A DNA stretch of 15,773 bases from Tannockella sp964372125 (GTDB taxonomy: Bacteria > Bacillota_I > Bacilli_A > Erysipelotrichales > Coprobacillaceae): the NCBI GenBank assembly GCA_964372125.1, contig CAYJPL010000041.1:1-15773 (forward strand), written 5' to 3'. The notes under the pieces were generated by a model, which was given only the letters and a program-made list of their open reading frames with translations, made no database searches and was not told the DNA's origin. Positions 6,354 to 15,718 of this stretch are shown in pieces. Position 1 is the first letter of the stretch. Each line of letters begins with the position of its first letter. A program made the position numbers and the translations under genes.

Positions 6354-8186
6354 TTAAAATATATTATAACTTCTCTTTTTACGCATTAACAACATACCTA
6401 CAACCGATACTAAAGATAATAGCACTATTCCACCTACAACCGTATTATCACCAGTTCCAGGCCCTACCGATTCATCAACGCTATCATCAATTACTGCTTC
6501 TAGTACAGTAATTGTACGAAGTGTTGTTACTGTGTTATTATCACTATCTACTATCGTGTACTCTAGAACATGTTTTCCTACTTCTAATTCTTCAATTATT
6601 GTATCTGGATAAACAATTGTACTTGTTATATCACCGTCTTCATAGTCTGTTGCCGTTACACCAGCTTTGATATCAACACTACCACCCTCTACAACTTCAA
6701 GGTCAGTTAATCCTGAAATTTCTGGTACATAATTTGTAACGGTAATTATAATTGTTTCTACTGTTGTATTTCCTTCATCATCAGACATAGTATAAGTAAT
6801 TGTAGATTCTGTTTTTTCTCCTTGTTTTGGTTTTATAATCGTACCATCTATCATCACATCATCGATAGTAAGGATCGAATGATCATCAATTACTTCTGTT
6901 ATATCCATTTTAAAATCATATCCATCCACGTCACTTAGTAGTACTGTTTTATCTACCAGCCCAGTAATTATGGGTGCATCATTTTTTTCTACTGTGAATG
7001 TTCCACTAACACTCCCATAATCTATATTAGAAATATCTATAGTGTATGTTCCAGGAGCAAGTTTATTTATATATTCACCTGACAATGTCACAATAGTACT
7101 TCCAGAAGAGTATGTAGTATACTCTGTTGGAACCACTTCTCCGTCAACACTAGTAGTAGTTCCACCTTCAAAATAAGGCATTGTCACTTTGAAAGTCAAC
7201 TTTGCACCTTGAGGTATTACTTGTTTATCACCAGACATGATTTGTGGGAAACTGACTAAGTACGGATACCCATCATTAAAGTCAGGATCAATCGCAAATG
7301 GTTGAATTGCATCCTCACTTCCATTTAATTTGTTTTTGAATTCTTCTGTTTTCATTTGTTCAAGACTAGCACCTGATATACCTTCAATAAACTCACTTCC
7401 ATTACTTCCAAAATGTTTGGGAATTATTGAACTATTTCCATAGCTATTTGAAACAGTACTGCTTAAGAGACAACCCACTAATCCTCCTGTACTGTATCCT
7501 CCTTTTACAATTCCTGTAGCGTAGCTATTTTCTATCGCAATAATATTTGCAAACCCAGCTAGTCCACCTAACTGATCGCTCCCTATAACATTTACGTTAG
7601 TATAGCAGTTTTTAATTCTAGCACTAACAGCACCTCCAACTAGTCCACCGATATCCCCTGATCCATTAATGTTTCCAGTGACAAAACAATTTTCTATCGT
7701 AGAATCATATATAAATCCTACTAATCCTCCTGCATATGCCTCTATATTAAGGTTACAGTCAATAATACCTATTCCATTTATTTCACCATTGTTAATGCTA
7801 CCAAATAGCCCTGTCGAATCGTTAGTTGTATCAGTAATTGTAAGATTTAATATTGTATGATTTTCACCATTGAAAGTTCCTTTAAACGGTTGATCTAGCG
7901 CTCCTATTGGGGTCCACTCAAACCCTGCAAGATCTAAGTTATTAACTAATTCTATAGTATCTCCTTGAAAATCATCTGTTCCATCATTCACGATTTTTGC
8001 TAGACCTGCAAGTTCAGCTGCACTGCTAATTTCAAAGTTTGTATCTGTAGTGTTATGCCAATCTGTATCTACCGTAGTTCCATCCCATACAGCTGTGTTA
8101 GACGTTGCTGATATAGTAGAAGGTAGCATTGCTATTAGTAAGGATATTACTAATACGATACGAAATAATTTCCTCATTTTTTTCAT
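6354..8186 (-). CDS. Secreted GLUG-repeat surface protein with Ig-like domains and C-terminal anchor
   Basis: This 610-residue protein is predicted to be exported and held at the cell surface. A signal peptide covers about residues 1-27 (basic start, hydrophobic core, cleavage near TISA). Residues 50-250 form a GLUG-motif beta-helix-like region, with repeated GGLVG...ENCFVTGN-type units at about 153, 180, 207 and 234. Residues 325-400 look like one beta-sandwich, and 403-562 like two Ig-like domains; the second (DYEDGDITSTI ... HVLEYTIVDSDNNTV) resembles the DUF5011-type fold. The C-terminus has VGPGTGD (574-580), a hydrophobic span and RKKR: a sortase-type anchor with a non-standard motif lacking the usual leucine. 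The start has AAGGAGA upstream. GLUG proteins are often adhesins or bind surface glycans; the ligand here is unknown. Confidence 0.88.
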   Translation of the reverse strand: MKKMRKLFRIVLVISLLIAMLPSTISATSNTAVWDGTTVDTDWHNTTDTNFEISSAAELAGLAKIVNDGTDDFQGDTIELVNNLDLAGFEWTPIGALDQPFKGTFNGENHTILNLTITDTTNDSTGLFGSINNGEINGIGIIDCNLNIEAYAGGLVGFIYDSTIENCFVTGNINGSGDIGGLVGGAVSARIKNCYTNVNVIGSDQLGGLAGFANIIAIENSYATGIVKGGYSTGGLVGCLLSSTVSNSYGNSSIIPKHFGSNGSEFIEGISGASLEQMKTEEFKNKLNGSEDAIQPFAIDPDFNDGYPYLVSFPQIMSGDKQVIPQGAKLTFKVTMPYFEGGTTTSVDGEVVPTEYTTYSSGSTIVTLSGEYINKLAPGTYTIDISNIDYGSVSGTFTVEKNDAPIITGLVDKTVLLSDVDGYDFKMDITEVIDDHSILTIDDVMIDGTIIKPKQGEKTESTITYTMSDDEGNTTVETIIITVTNYVPEISGLTDLEVVEGGSVDIKAGVTATDYEDGDITSTIVYPDTIIEELEVGKHVLEYTIVDSDNNTVTTLRTITVLEAVIDDSVDESVGPGTGDNTVVGGIVLLSLVSVVGMLLMRKKRSYNIF

Positions 8187-8212
8187 ATTTTTCTCCTTTT
8201 TTTATTATATTT

Positions 8213-8242
8213 ATTATACAACATATATTAATAAAATAGCAA
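8213..8242 (-). promoter_or_regulatory. Promoter of the GLUG surface-protein gene
   Basis: On the minus strand TTGCTA (8237-8242) and TATAAT (8213-8218) are 18 bp apart, a good sigma-A promoter. The -10 ends 26 bases before the start codon, leaving a short leader that carries the ribosome site at 8192-8197. Confidence 0.65.
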
Positions 8243-8320
8243 TTGTATTCCCCATACTCGTAGCCATCATTCGATACTCTAAATTATTGTAAAAACTTCT
8301 ATGTGCTTTACGTTTTTGTT

Positions 8321-8355
8321 GGCTCACTTAAAACACAATTTTTTTGAAGTGAACC
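8321..8355. repeat. Inverted repeat near the left side of the transposase remnant
   Basis: GGCTCACTT (8321-8329) pairs with AAGTGAACC (8347-8355) at 8 of 9 positions around a loop with A- and T-rich halves. It sits about 190 bp upstream of the recognisable transposase remnant and may be an end of the old element, but I cannot find a convincing partner at the other side. Confidence 0.35.
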
Positions 8356-8384
8356 CACTTTTTTAACAATAATTTAACCCACAA

Positions 8385-8419
8385 AGGAATGATTTCTATA
8401 CTGTATAGGAGTCATTCCT
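8385..8419. other. Hairpin in the gene-free stretch left of the transposase remnant
   Basis: AGGAATGA (8385-8392) and CTATA (8396-8400) pair with TATAG (8404-8408) and TCATTCCT (8412-8419), giving a 13-bp stem with a symmetric 3-by-3 internal loop and a 3-base apex. It is not followed by a T run, so it is not a typical terminator. The rest of 8243-8545 shows no gene, RNA or other feature I can support. Confidence 0.45.
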
Positions 8420-8545
8420 GTTAACTTTATAATAATCTATATATTCCACTAAGCAAGTTGGCAATCATTGTTCCTACTTTATCACTATAATTAGAATAGA
8501 GTTTATTTACTTATGTGCAATGCACTGCTTAAAATAAAAGAATAT

Positions 8546-9210
8546 ATGATTAAATCTATTAAACATCAAATCATTAGAGATATGGATACTTCCATTTATT
8601 ATAGAGTTAACTTTCCGTATATCAGCAAAATAATACTTTAAAAATGCAAAAATTTGTGTAGATAACTTTCATATAATACAGAATATTTATACGTATACGA
8701 ATTGATATTATGCATTCTTATCATAAAAGTAGTATTGAATATTACATACTCAAAAACTTTCATTGGTTGCTAATGAAGGATAGTGCTAATGTTCCTGATA
8801 ATCAAGCAAAGTATAATAGAAAACGTAAACGATATATCAACTATACATAGTTATTAGAAAAAATGTTGAAGATTGATTTACAATTAAAAGATACATATAT
8901 TCTAAAAGATGATTATCTATTATTTAATAGTACAGTTACAGCAAGTGACACAAAAGAAGAACTCACCCACATTGTACAAATCTACATAAATAGTCACATC
9001 GCAAGCTATCGCCATTTTGCACAAAGCACTATAATTACTTGATATGATGAAATCATAAATTCATTTACTAAATTCAGTGGAACAAGAATATCGAATGGCC
9101 TTATTGAATCAGTAAACTCTAGAGTGAAAACAATATTAAAAGTGTCCAATGGTTTCATAGACTTTTCAAGAATGAGAAATAAAATCATGTATTCATTAAA
9201 CAAATTATAA
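8546..9210 (+). pseudogene. Decayed ISL3-family transposase
   Basis: Fragments of an ISL3 (DDE) transposase are spread over three reading frames. The first (from 8546) reads RDMD...FPYISK, matching the region around the second catalytic Asp. The second (about 8643-8690) reads YFKNAKICVDNFHIIQN, like the family's FPNAKIIIDRFHIIQ. The third (8758-9210) begins FHWLLMKD and ends with RISNGLIESVNSRVKTILKV, the hallmark C-terminus of ISL3 enzymes. At least two frameshifts and stop codons within the frames (TAG after NYT, TGA before YDEIINSF) show it is inactive. The normal N-terminal zinc-binding part is not recognisable. Clear terminal inverted repeats and target duplication were not found. The remnant lies between two surface-protein genes. 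Confidence 0.85.
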
Positions 9211-9276
9211 AATAAAGGTAAAAAAAGGGGCAATATAATAAACACCGAAAAAAAATAAATCCCTTTTAGTTTGTCA

Positions 9277-9304
9277 AAAAACGTCACTTTTCAGTGACGT
9301 TTTT
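9277..9304. terminator. Bidirectional terminator after the giant surface-protein gene
   Basis: A perfect 12-bp stem (AAAAACGTCACT, 9277-9288, with 9293-9304) and 4-base loop has T runs on both outgoing strands. On the minus strand it lies about 105 bases beyond the stop of the giant gene at 9410, so it is the likely end of that transcript. It may also have been part of the old insertion element. Confidence 0.8.
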
Positions 9305-9327
9305 GAATAGGAAAACCCTACAATAAT

Positions 9328-9351
9328 TAGAGCGACTAACTCTATTTTTTT
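9328..9351 (+). terminator. Weak terminator-like hairpin
   Basis: TAGAG (9328-9332) pairs with CTCTA (9340-9344), followed on the plus strand by seven T (9345-9351). The 5-bp stem is short, and no intact plus-strand gene precedes it, so it may be a relic or chance. Confidence 0.3.
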
Positions 9352-9409
9352 GGAAATTATGAAGTTTAACACTACACAATCTGCTATGGCATATAGAGTG
9401 ATTTATAAT

Positions 9410-12400
9410 CTATTCTTGATTTGTATGTTTCTTGAATACGACAAATAATCCAATAATAAGCATTGTAAACATATAAATTTGGAATACGATATAGCTACTA
9501 CTATCCCCTGTCTTAGGAGAATCAATTGTTTCATCTTCAGGAATAACTGCTGGTAACTCTTCTACTTCAAGCATAATCCATGTTGCAGTAATTGTATGTT
9601 TTCCTTCTAAATCAGTAGTTTGTACATATCCTGTGAATATATAATTTTCTTTTACTGGATCTGGAATAATTGTATCCACCGTGATAGTTACTTCTCCATC
9701 AAAATCTGGATTTGTACCTCCAGTATTGTTAACCGTTATAATTGTTTCAATTGGAAGCTTTGTAATACTGCTTGGTGTTGTTTTGTCTGTACCATCTGTG
9801 TATTTATTAAATGTTACATCAACCGTTTCATCCACAGCTTTCCACGTTGCAATAATTGTATGCTTTCCTTCTAAGTCAGTAGTCTGTACATATCCTGTGA
9901 ATATATAGTTTTCTTTTACTGGATCTGGAACAATTGTATCTAATGTGATAATTACATCCCCATCAAAATCTGGGTTTGTACCTCCTGTATTCTCAACTGT
10001 TATAATTGTTCCTGGTGTTAAGTCTCCAATAATGGATTCTAAAGTATCATCAGTATCATCTAGTGCCTTATTATAAGTAACCGAAACAATCACTTTATCA
10101 CTTAATACTGGATATAAAGTAGTATCTCCTATAACCTTTGTATCCGTATCTGTATTGGTACCATCATCAAAATTCCATAGTATACTATCTTCTCCTGGAT
10201 TACTGTCAGTCGTCCAACCTAGAAGTACTTTGTCATCAGGAATATTATATAGTACCGTTTCACGGATTGTTGAATTATGTTCTACATCATTGTATTCTTC
10301 AATAGTGTCAACAGAATCTACATCATGTTTGAAAATTACAGTATAGGTTTTCTCTGTTAAAACTGCAATATATGTTTTGTCAACCCTTGGAGTAACCTCG
10401 TTAAAATCATCTGTGAAATTAGTGATATGAACTTTATCTGGGTCATCTTTATCATACCATGCTGTGATCTCATACCCCTCTGGAACATCAAATAAAGTAT
10501 TATCTGGAGCAGTAAGTTCATCACTTATAGGTACATCAACAACTTCTTTATCATAAATGTTGTCTGTATTGACTGGATCATAAACTTCAAATGTTGCAAT
10601 GTTTCCTTCGAATTCATAATATGCTTTGAATGTTATATCTTCAACAATGATATACTCATCAATATCACGAGTTTCGTAGAAGATATCAATGCCTACATCA
10701 TAAATATCATTATTGTTTTCATCGATAAACCATCCTTTTAAATCATACCCAGGCTTTACATCATCTATATCTACTCGTCTATCTAGTTCATCATTCGATA
10801 ATGGCAATATATTTACAGTAGCCTGTTTTCCACCATCTACAATTTCATATTTAATACCTTTGTCTGTTTCACCAGCTGTTATTACACTTTTACCTAACAT
10901 ATCAAATGTGATAGTAACTGGTGTTTCATCTGCTAAGAAGAGTGGATAGATATCTGTTAAGTGAAATAATGACCTACTGACACTATATCTTGCAAGCTTT
11001 CCTTCATCATCTTCGTATACCCATCCATCTACAGAATATCCGTCTGGGGCAATTATGACTGGTGGAGTTCCCTCAATCACACTTGCTATTAAAGTAGTCT
11101 TTTCTGATAAGTAAACTCTTATTTTGTTATCTGTTTCACCACTATCCCAAGTACCTCTAATATCATAGGTACTTGTATCATGGAAATGTACATACGGAGT
11201 AGTATAGACATTATATTTTCCAATGGCAGTAATCGTCTCTCCAAAGTAATTTGTACCTGTAGAAGTTGCCATATAATTTGTACTTGTTAGTACATCACCT
11301 CTTACAGTTACAATAACATGATTATCATCTACCACTACAACGTCACCAACTTGACTAATATATCCTTCATTTACTGGGATATACTCTTCCCCTTTTGTAA
11401 AACTTCCTGTACCTTTTAATTCAACTGTTGCTTCAGCTGTTTGTTTTTCTTTTACTGAAACATCATTAACAGAGATTGTTGGTTGTCGATAAATACCTAT
11501 ATCCACTAAACCATTATCAAGTTCGTATTGAGTCAAGTTTTGTGTATTTTCACCATCTACATTTGGTACAACTGAAAATGTTTCTGCATTTGCCAAAATT
11601 TTAATACCTTCAGTTCTTGGATGGTTATTGTTTGAATTTAAATCACCGCCTGTTGGAAGTGTTGTAATTGCATACTTATTAGATAGTTCACTTAAATTAA
11701 ATGTTAATTCATAGTTATCAATTTTTGGTGGAATAGCAACTGTATACTTCCCATTACCTGCACTACCTTGAACTTCATAGTTTGGTAAATATGTATCGCC
11801 ATCTTTATCAACAAACCATGTATCATTTCTAACTACAAATTCAGGATTACTTCCTATGTTAATTAATTCTGCGAAATCATTTACTCTTTCCCTTGGGGGA
11901 CTGAATCTAAATATTTCTGTTGCGTAGTTCTCGTAAAATGCTTCGAGTGTGTCAGGATCAAAATTCGCAAATAAATAACTACCCTGTTCAAAAATCCCAT
12001 CAGGTATATTATATTTGTCTTCAACGAATACTATCCCAGCCATTTCATACCATTTAAAAGTAAATCTAGTATCAACACTATATTGTGGTGCAGTGTTTAT
12101 TGTTACATCCGTTTGCACCGTAGTAACTGTTCCATCTATTGCAGTATCATTATCGTAAATATCAACTGTATCAGCGACCAGCGGGAATTGTAATGTATCT
12201 AATTGATAGTCAGGATTAGTTGACGAAATTTCAATAGTTTTAACTCTAGATGCATCAGTCGTTGATTCACCAGCTGCATCTTTGTAAGTAATTGACCAGC
12301 CTACAGGTGCAGTTATAAATTCTTCGAGCTTAAGTTTAATTAATTCGTCTTCACCATCTGGAATTGTAACTGTAACTGATATACTATCCCCTGCTATTTT

Positions 12401-15400
12401 TGTAAGAGCGAGATTTAGCATCAAGTCATCGTGTTCGTATGCAACATATTCTACATCACTACTTCCTAGAGAAACATCTTCTTCTGCTTCCACGCCTGGT
12501 CGTACTAGAACACCCGATGCTGATGCCCTATTGACTGAAACTAACGGCTTAAGTTCTATAACAACCATACGACTATCTGGAATAACATTAGGTTCAATTC
12601 CATATCCAAATGTTTCATCACTTGAAGTCGTAAGACCGTTTACATCTTCTAATACTGTTAATCTGTCATTAACAGCAATACTAATATAATCATTTTCTTC
12701 TATAGGTGTAATTATTGTTGGTCCGACATCAAGAAGAGTTTCTTTAAATAATTCATGAGCGTCTGATCCAACTGTACTACTATTTGGTTTTGCAATGAAT
12801 GCATCTTCTGGAAAATCAAACCATAGTTCAAGACTGTCACTACTTACATCAATTATATCTGTATCATAGAGATTTATTTTATAAAGTTCATATCTTAGCC
12901 ATACATCATTATCACCTATTGTAATCGGTGTGATATGTGGTGATTTACCAACATATTGGAAATATTCATCGTTTAAATCAAAGTAAATTGAAGTACCATC
13001 TCTAAGGTATGAAACATCTCTCAACTTAATATTACTAATAGTAAGTCCAAATTCATCTACGTCTTTTGGTAAGCTAATTGAGGAATTTTCTGATGTTGTT
13101 CCAGTTGGTGTAACGATACTACTAGTGTTCACCTTTTGAGTAGAGTCATACTTATAAAAGTACGGATACATACTAGTTCTTGGATTATCGTGTTCTGGAT
13201 AAAAGCTTTCAGATGTTACAGAAACATTTAACTCACTCCTATATGTACTGTCTTCCGTAATTGTTCCCCATTTATTCTCATCAATACGTTCTGAAGAAAA
13301 ATGTAAATTAAATATATTATCACTCATTGTTGATGCATTTAGTAACACTTCTGGTACAACGATTTTCAGGGTTGCAAAATGTTCTCCATCAGGCAACGAA
13401 AATGTACCGGTAGTTGGCTTGTTAACCGTTACACTTCCTGGGTTTTGGTTGACTATGTCATGCTTGATTATTTCATGAGGATTTTCAACTGTTGTATACT
13501 CTATGTATGGAACAGTCGTTATTGTATAATTTCTTCTAAATGAATTAAGCCAGCTTTCTGTTCCACCAAAATAGAAAGTTATAGATTCTATAAGCTGCAT
13601 TTGAGCTTCTTTTTCTGTTGTGATTGTAAAAGTTAAATTTTCATAATTAATTGATTGTAAATTTTCATCGTCATATTCATCAGTATTATGATCTTTTCTA
13701 TCAAGGAATATTAACGCACGCAAAAATCCAGTGCTATCTGATAGGTGCAACGGATTAGATTCTATACCCGTATGTGACGATGATGACGTAATTGAAACAT
13801 CAAGATTATCTACAGCTGCACCATATGTCCAAACAAGATCAATGCTCCTTTTTCCTCCATCTACATTTTCTCTAACAATCCTATCTTCAATGGCTATTTC
13901 ATCACGAGTGGCAGATTTAATATCTATTTCAACTTTGATATATGAATCAGCTCCAGGATCAGTAAAAGTTCCTTTAAAGTAACCACTTAATAATTGCTTG
14001 GAAGGATTAGAAGTATGAATAAATCCAGTATCTTTAATTTTAAAATGAATTAAATTATTACCAGTAATATCAATTTCAGAAGATGTGATTTCATTGGTTG
14101 TACCTGTTTCATCACTACCCAATGAATAACCAGTAAAGTAATTGCTTGCATAATTTAAACTTATTTTTGTCGCATCAAACGCAGAAGGTATACGAAATGT
14201 CATGACACCATTAGGATATGATTCAAGGGCATTCAAGTTTGTAAGATCGTCACTTGATAATTCGCCTTCTATTTCAAATTTAAATTCTGTATCAGCAGGT
14301 GTATCAGAATTTACTGTTATAGGCAAAGATACAGTTGAACTCATGCGGTCAACATATGTAAGTTCAGGTATATTAATTTTAACTTTTCCTAGTTTATATT
14401 CCTCGTGAGAAATAGTTCCGTTATCATGATATTGTGTATAAGTGACTGAACTTTCTTCCGTAGCTTCATAGCTGCTATCTGTGTACGTATCAAGGGTATT
14501 TATTGCTGTGATATTGTAATTACCTGTTGAAGTAGACAATGTTCTTGCAACATAAATATCATTTTCAATAATGCCATTAGCCCCCATAGACCCTTCAAAG
14601 AAATGTGTTTCATTAACACTTAAACTTGAGGAATTAATATTATTTGAATTTGGTACTGTAGTGTTCATTATATAGTCATTTCCGTAATTCATTCCATATT
14701 TATAAGTACTTTTTGAACCAAGAGAGTCATCAAATAAATCTCTTTGTTCAAAATTTTCTGGCAAGTTAAGGTTTAATGTAAAATCACCAACTGCATAATG
14801 ATTATCATTTGCTAAGTCCAACTTATAGAAGTAATCATCAATACTAAATACCTTGCCATCTGAACTAAAGTAAACATTTCCATCAGGTAATAGATATAGA
14901 TCTTGTAATGCAAAATCAACTTTTTGATTATTTTTATCAACAATTGATGGTGTGATAAAAGCCTCTTTACTAATTACTTCTTGTAGTGAACCATCGCTTG
15001 ATTTACCAAAATAAAGTTTATGTTCCTTTATAATTGTATAGTCACTCTCTTTAATAGTGCTTCCTAGTTCAATAGCCACAGTATTAGATACCTTAACTCC
15101 AACTCCAAATTTTACATTTTCTGCACTAAGCAATGCATTCCCTATAGCAGCAGCAACTGTTCCGTCAGTATCCACATAGTAAGTGTAATCTTCATCATCT
15201 TTAAGAACAACGGATATGTCAAAACTTATTGATACTGTATCGACAGCTGGAGAGTTCACTTTGTAAACTGCTCTTTCACTATTTGATTCTTTTGTAACTT
15301 TATATAGTTCTGCATTTGCAGGCAATGCAGCAGAACCAATCTCAAATGGAAAATTATCTATATTATACGGGTTAATATCTACCGCAATATAATAATCTTG

Positions 15401-15652
15401 TCCTCCTTCAATTACAGCAGAAACAGTATAATTTATTGGTTTAGTATCACTTAAAGTATCATTCGTGTAGTCCCACAATTCCCCTGTATCATAAAATGGT
15501 GGACTATCTGGTGAACTGATAATTTCTAAGTAATCATCTGCTCCAGTCGGTATGGGTACTCCGCCACCTGTGTCTTTAAGTGATGAAAAGTCCGTACTCT
15601 TTAGAGTGTCTTTTGCATCTTTTAGAGTTAAAGTAGTGTCCTTTACTTCCAC
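9410..15652 (-). CDS. Giant cell-wall-anchored surface protein, 5' end missing
   Basis: At least 2080 residues are encoded with no cysteine seen, a Thr/Asp/Ser-rich beta-strand-type composition and no recognisable family over the first about 1500 residues. Six modules with a GY-x3-GW-like motif follow at about residues 1538, 1633, 1725, 1806, 1910 and 2003, roughly every 93 residues, resembling InlB B-repeat or MucBP-like stalk domains. The C-terminus is a sortase anchor: SPKTGD (2045-2050), a hydrophobic span and a short basic tail. It is probably an adhesin or stalk protein. The displayed start is a GTG at 15652 with no ribosome site and no signal peptide behind it. The frame stays open for 25 more codons, to a stop at 15728 inside the terminal repeat. 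The true N-terminus is therefore missing, either by a genuine rearrangement or by a misjoined contig end. Confidence 0.85.
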   Translation of the reverse strand: MEVKDTTLTLKDAKDTLKSTDFSSLKDTGGGVPIPTGADDYLEIISSPDSPPFYDTGELWDYTNDTLSDTKPINYTVSAVIEGGQDYYIAVDINPYNIDNFPFEIGSAALPANAELYKVTKESNSERAVYKVNSPAVDTVSISFDISVVLKDDEDYTYYVDTDGTVAAAIGNALLSAENVKFGVGVKVSNTVAIELGSTIKESDYTIIKEHKLYFGKSSDGSLQEVISKEAFITPSIVDKNNQKVDFALQDLYLLPDGNVYFSSDGKVFSIDDYFYKLDLANDNHYAVGDFTLNLNLPENFEQRDLFDDSLGSKSTYKYGMNYGNDYIMNTTVPNSNNINSSSLSVNETHFFEGSMGANGIIENDIYVARTLSTSTGNYNITAINTLDTYTDSSYEATEESSVTYTQYHDNGTISHEEYKLGKVKINIPELTYVDRMSSTVSLPITVNSDTPADTEFKFEIEGELSSDDLTNLNALESYPNGVMTFRIPSAFDATKISLNYASNYFTGYSLGSDETGTTNEITSSEIDITGNNLIHFKIKDTGFIHTSNPSKQLLSGYFKGTFTDPGADSYIKVEIDIKSATRDEIAIEDRIVRENVDGGKRSIDLVWTYGAAVDNLDVSITSSSSHTGIESNPLHLSDSTGFLRALIFLDRKDHNTDEYDDENLQSINYENLTFTITTEKEAQMQLIESITFYFGGTESWLNSFRRNYTITTVPYIEYTTVENPHEIIKHDIVNQNPGSVTVNKPTTGTFSLPDGEHFATLKIVVPEVLLNASTMSDNIFNLHFSSERIDENKWGTITEDSTYRSELNVSVTSESFYPEHDNPRTSMYPYFYKYDSTQKVNTSSIVTPTGTTSENSSISLPKDVDEFGLTISNIKLRDVSYLRDGTSIYFDLNDEYFQYVGKSPHITPITIGDNDVWLRYELYKINLYDTDIIDVSSDSLELWFDFPEDAFIAKPNSSTVGSDAHELFKETLLDVGPTIITPIEENDYISIAVNDRLTVLEDVNGLTTSSDETFGYGIEPNVIPDSRMVVIELKPLVSVNRASASGVLVRPGVEAEEDVSLGSSDVEYVAYEHDDLMLNLALTKIAGDSISVTVTIPDGEDELIKLKLEEFITAPVGWSITYKDAAGESTTDASRVKTIEISSTNPDYQLDTLQFPLVADTVDIYDNDTAIDGTVTTVQTDVTINTAPQYSVDTRFTFKWYEMAGIVFVEDKYNIPDGIFEQGSYLFANFDPDTLEAFYENYATEIFRFSPPRERVNDFAELINIGSNPEFVVRNDTWFVDKDGDTYLPNYEVQGSAGNGKYTVAIPPKIDNYELTFNLSELSNKYAITTLPTGGDLNSNNNHPRTEGIKILANAETFSVVPNVDGENTQNLTQYELDNGLVDIGIYRQPTISVNDVSVKEKQTAEATVELKGTGSFTKGEEYIPVNEGYISQVGDVVVVDDNHVIVTVRGDVLTSTNYMATSTGTNYFGETITAIGKYNVYTTPYVHFHDTSTYDIRGTWDSGETDNKIRVYLSEKTTLIASVIEGTPPVIIAPDGYSVDGWVYEDDEGKLARYSVSRSLFHLTDIYPLFLADETPVTITFDMLGKSVITAGETDKGIKYEIVDGGKQATVNILPLSNDELDRRVDIDDVKPGYDLKGWFIDENNNDIYDVGIDIFYETRDIDEYIIVEDITFKAYYEFEGNIATFEVYDPVNTDNIYDKEVVDVPISDELTAPDNTLFDVPEGYEITAWYDKDDPDKVHITNFTDDFNEVTPRVDKTYIAVLTEKTYTVIFKHDVDSVDTIEEYNDVEHNSTIRETVLYNIPDDKVLLGWTTDSNPGEDSILWNFDDGTNTDTDTKVIGDTTLYPVLSDKVIVSVTYNKALDDTDDTLESIIGDLTPGTIITVENTGGTNPDFDGDVIITLDTIVPDPVKENYIFTGYVQTTDLEGKHTIIATWKAVDETVDVTFNKYTDGTDKTTPSSITKLPIETIITVNNTGGTNPDFDGEVTITVDTIIPDPVKENYIFTGYVQTTDLEGKHTITATWIMLEVEELPAVIPEDETIDSPKTGDSSSYIVFQIYMFTMLIIGLFVVFKKHTNQE
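9590..9747 (-). repeat. Tandem module repeat, C-terminal copy, within the giant gene
   Basis: This segment closely matches 9854-10011 with a 264-bp (88-codon) offset. Both encode NTGGTNPDFDG, DPVKENYIFTGYVQTTDLEG and flanking sequence almost unchanged. The near-identity at DNA level, including third positions, points to a recent duplication or gene conversion of one stalk module. Confidence 0.9.
9854..10011 (-). repeat. Tandem module repeat, N-terminal copy, within the giant gene
   Basis: This is the partner of 9590-9747. The full protein repeat covers about residues 1855-1942 and 1943-2030; conservation is highest in the second half of each module, and the first halves (KALDDTDDTLES versus KYTDGTDKTTPS) have diverged. 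Confidence 0.9.
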
Positions 15653-15718
15653 AATAATTGTGGGAAGTGTGACATCGGGTCCAAGTATATACCTATTATC
15701 AAGAGTAGCAATATATGA

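Noticed and set aside
8050..8292. An 80-residue plus-strand ORF
   Set aside because: It overlaps the signal-peptide end and promoter of the GLUG gene in antisense and shows no independent coding signs.
8850..9050. UGA read as tryptophan (code 4)
   Set aside because: The transposase relic has a TGA where family members often have Trp, and no gene here uses TGA as stop. But all genes write Trp as TGG with no in-frame TGA, and the relic also carries a TAG and frameshifts.
9006..9287. A 93-residue minus-strand membrane protein
   Set aside because: It lies antisense to the recognisable C-terminus of the ISL3 transposase remnant and has no ribosome site that I can see; its hydrophobicity reflects AT-rich complement.
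9620..10949. Several plus-strand ORFs of 63-84 codons inside the giant gene
   Set aside because: They are antisense shadows of a long, clearly coding frame, with no ribosome sites or protein-like features.
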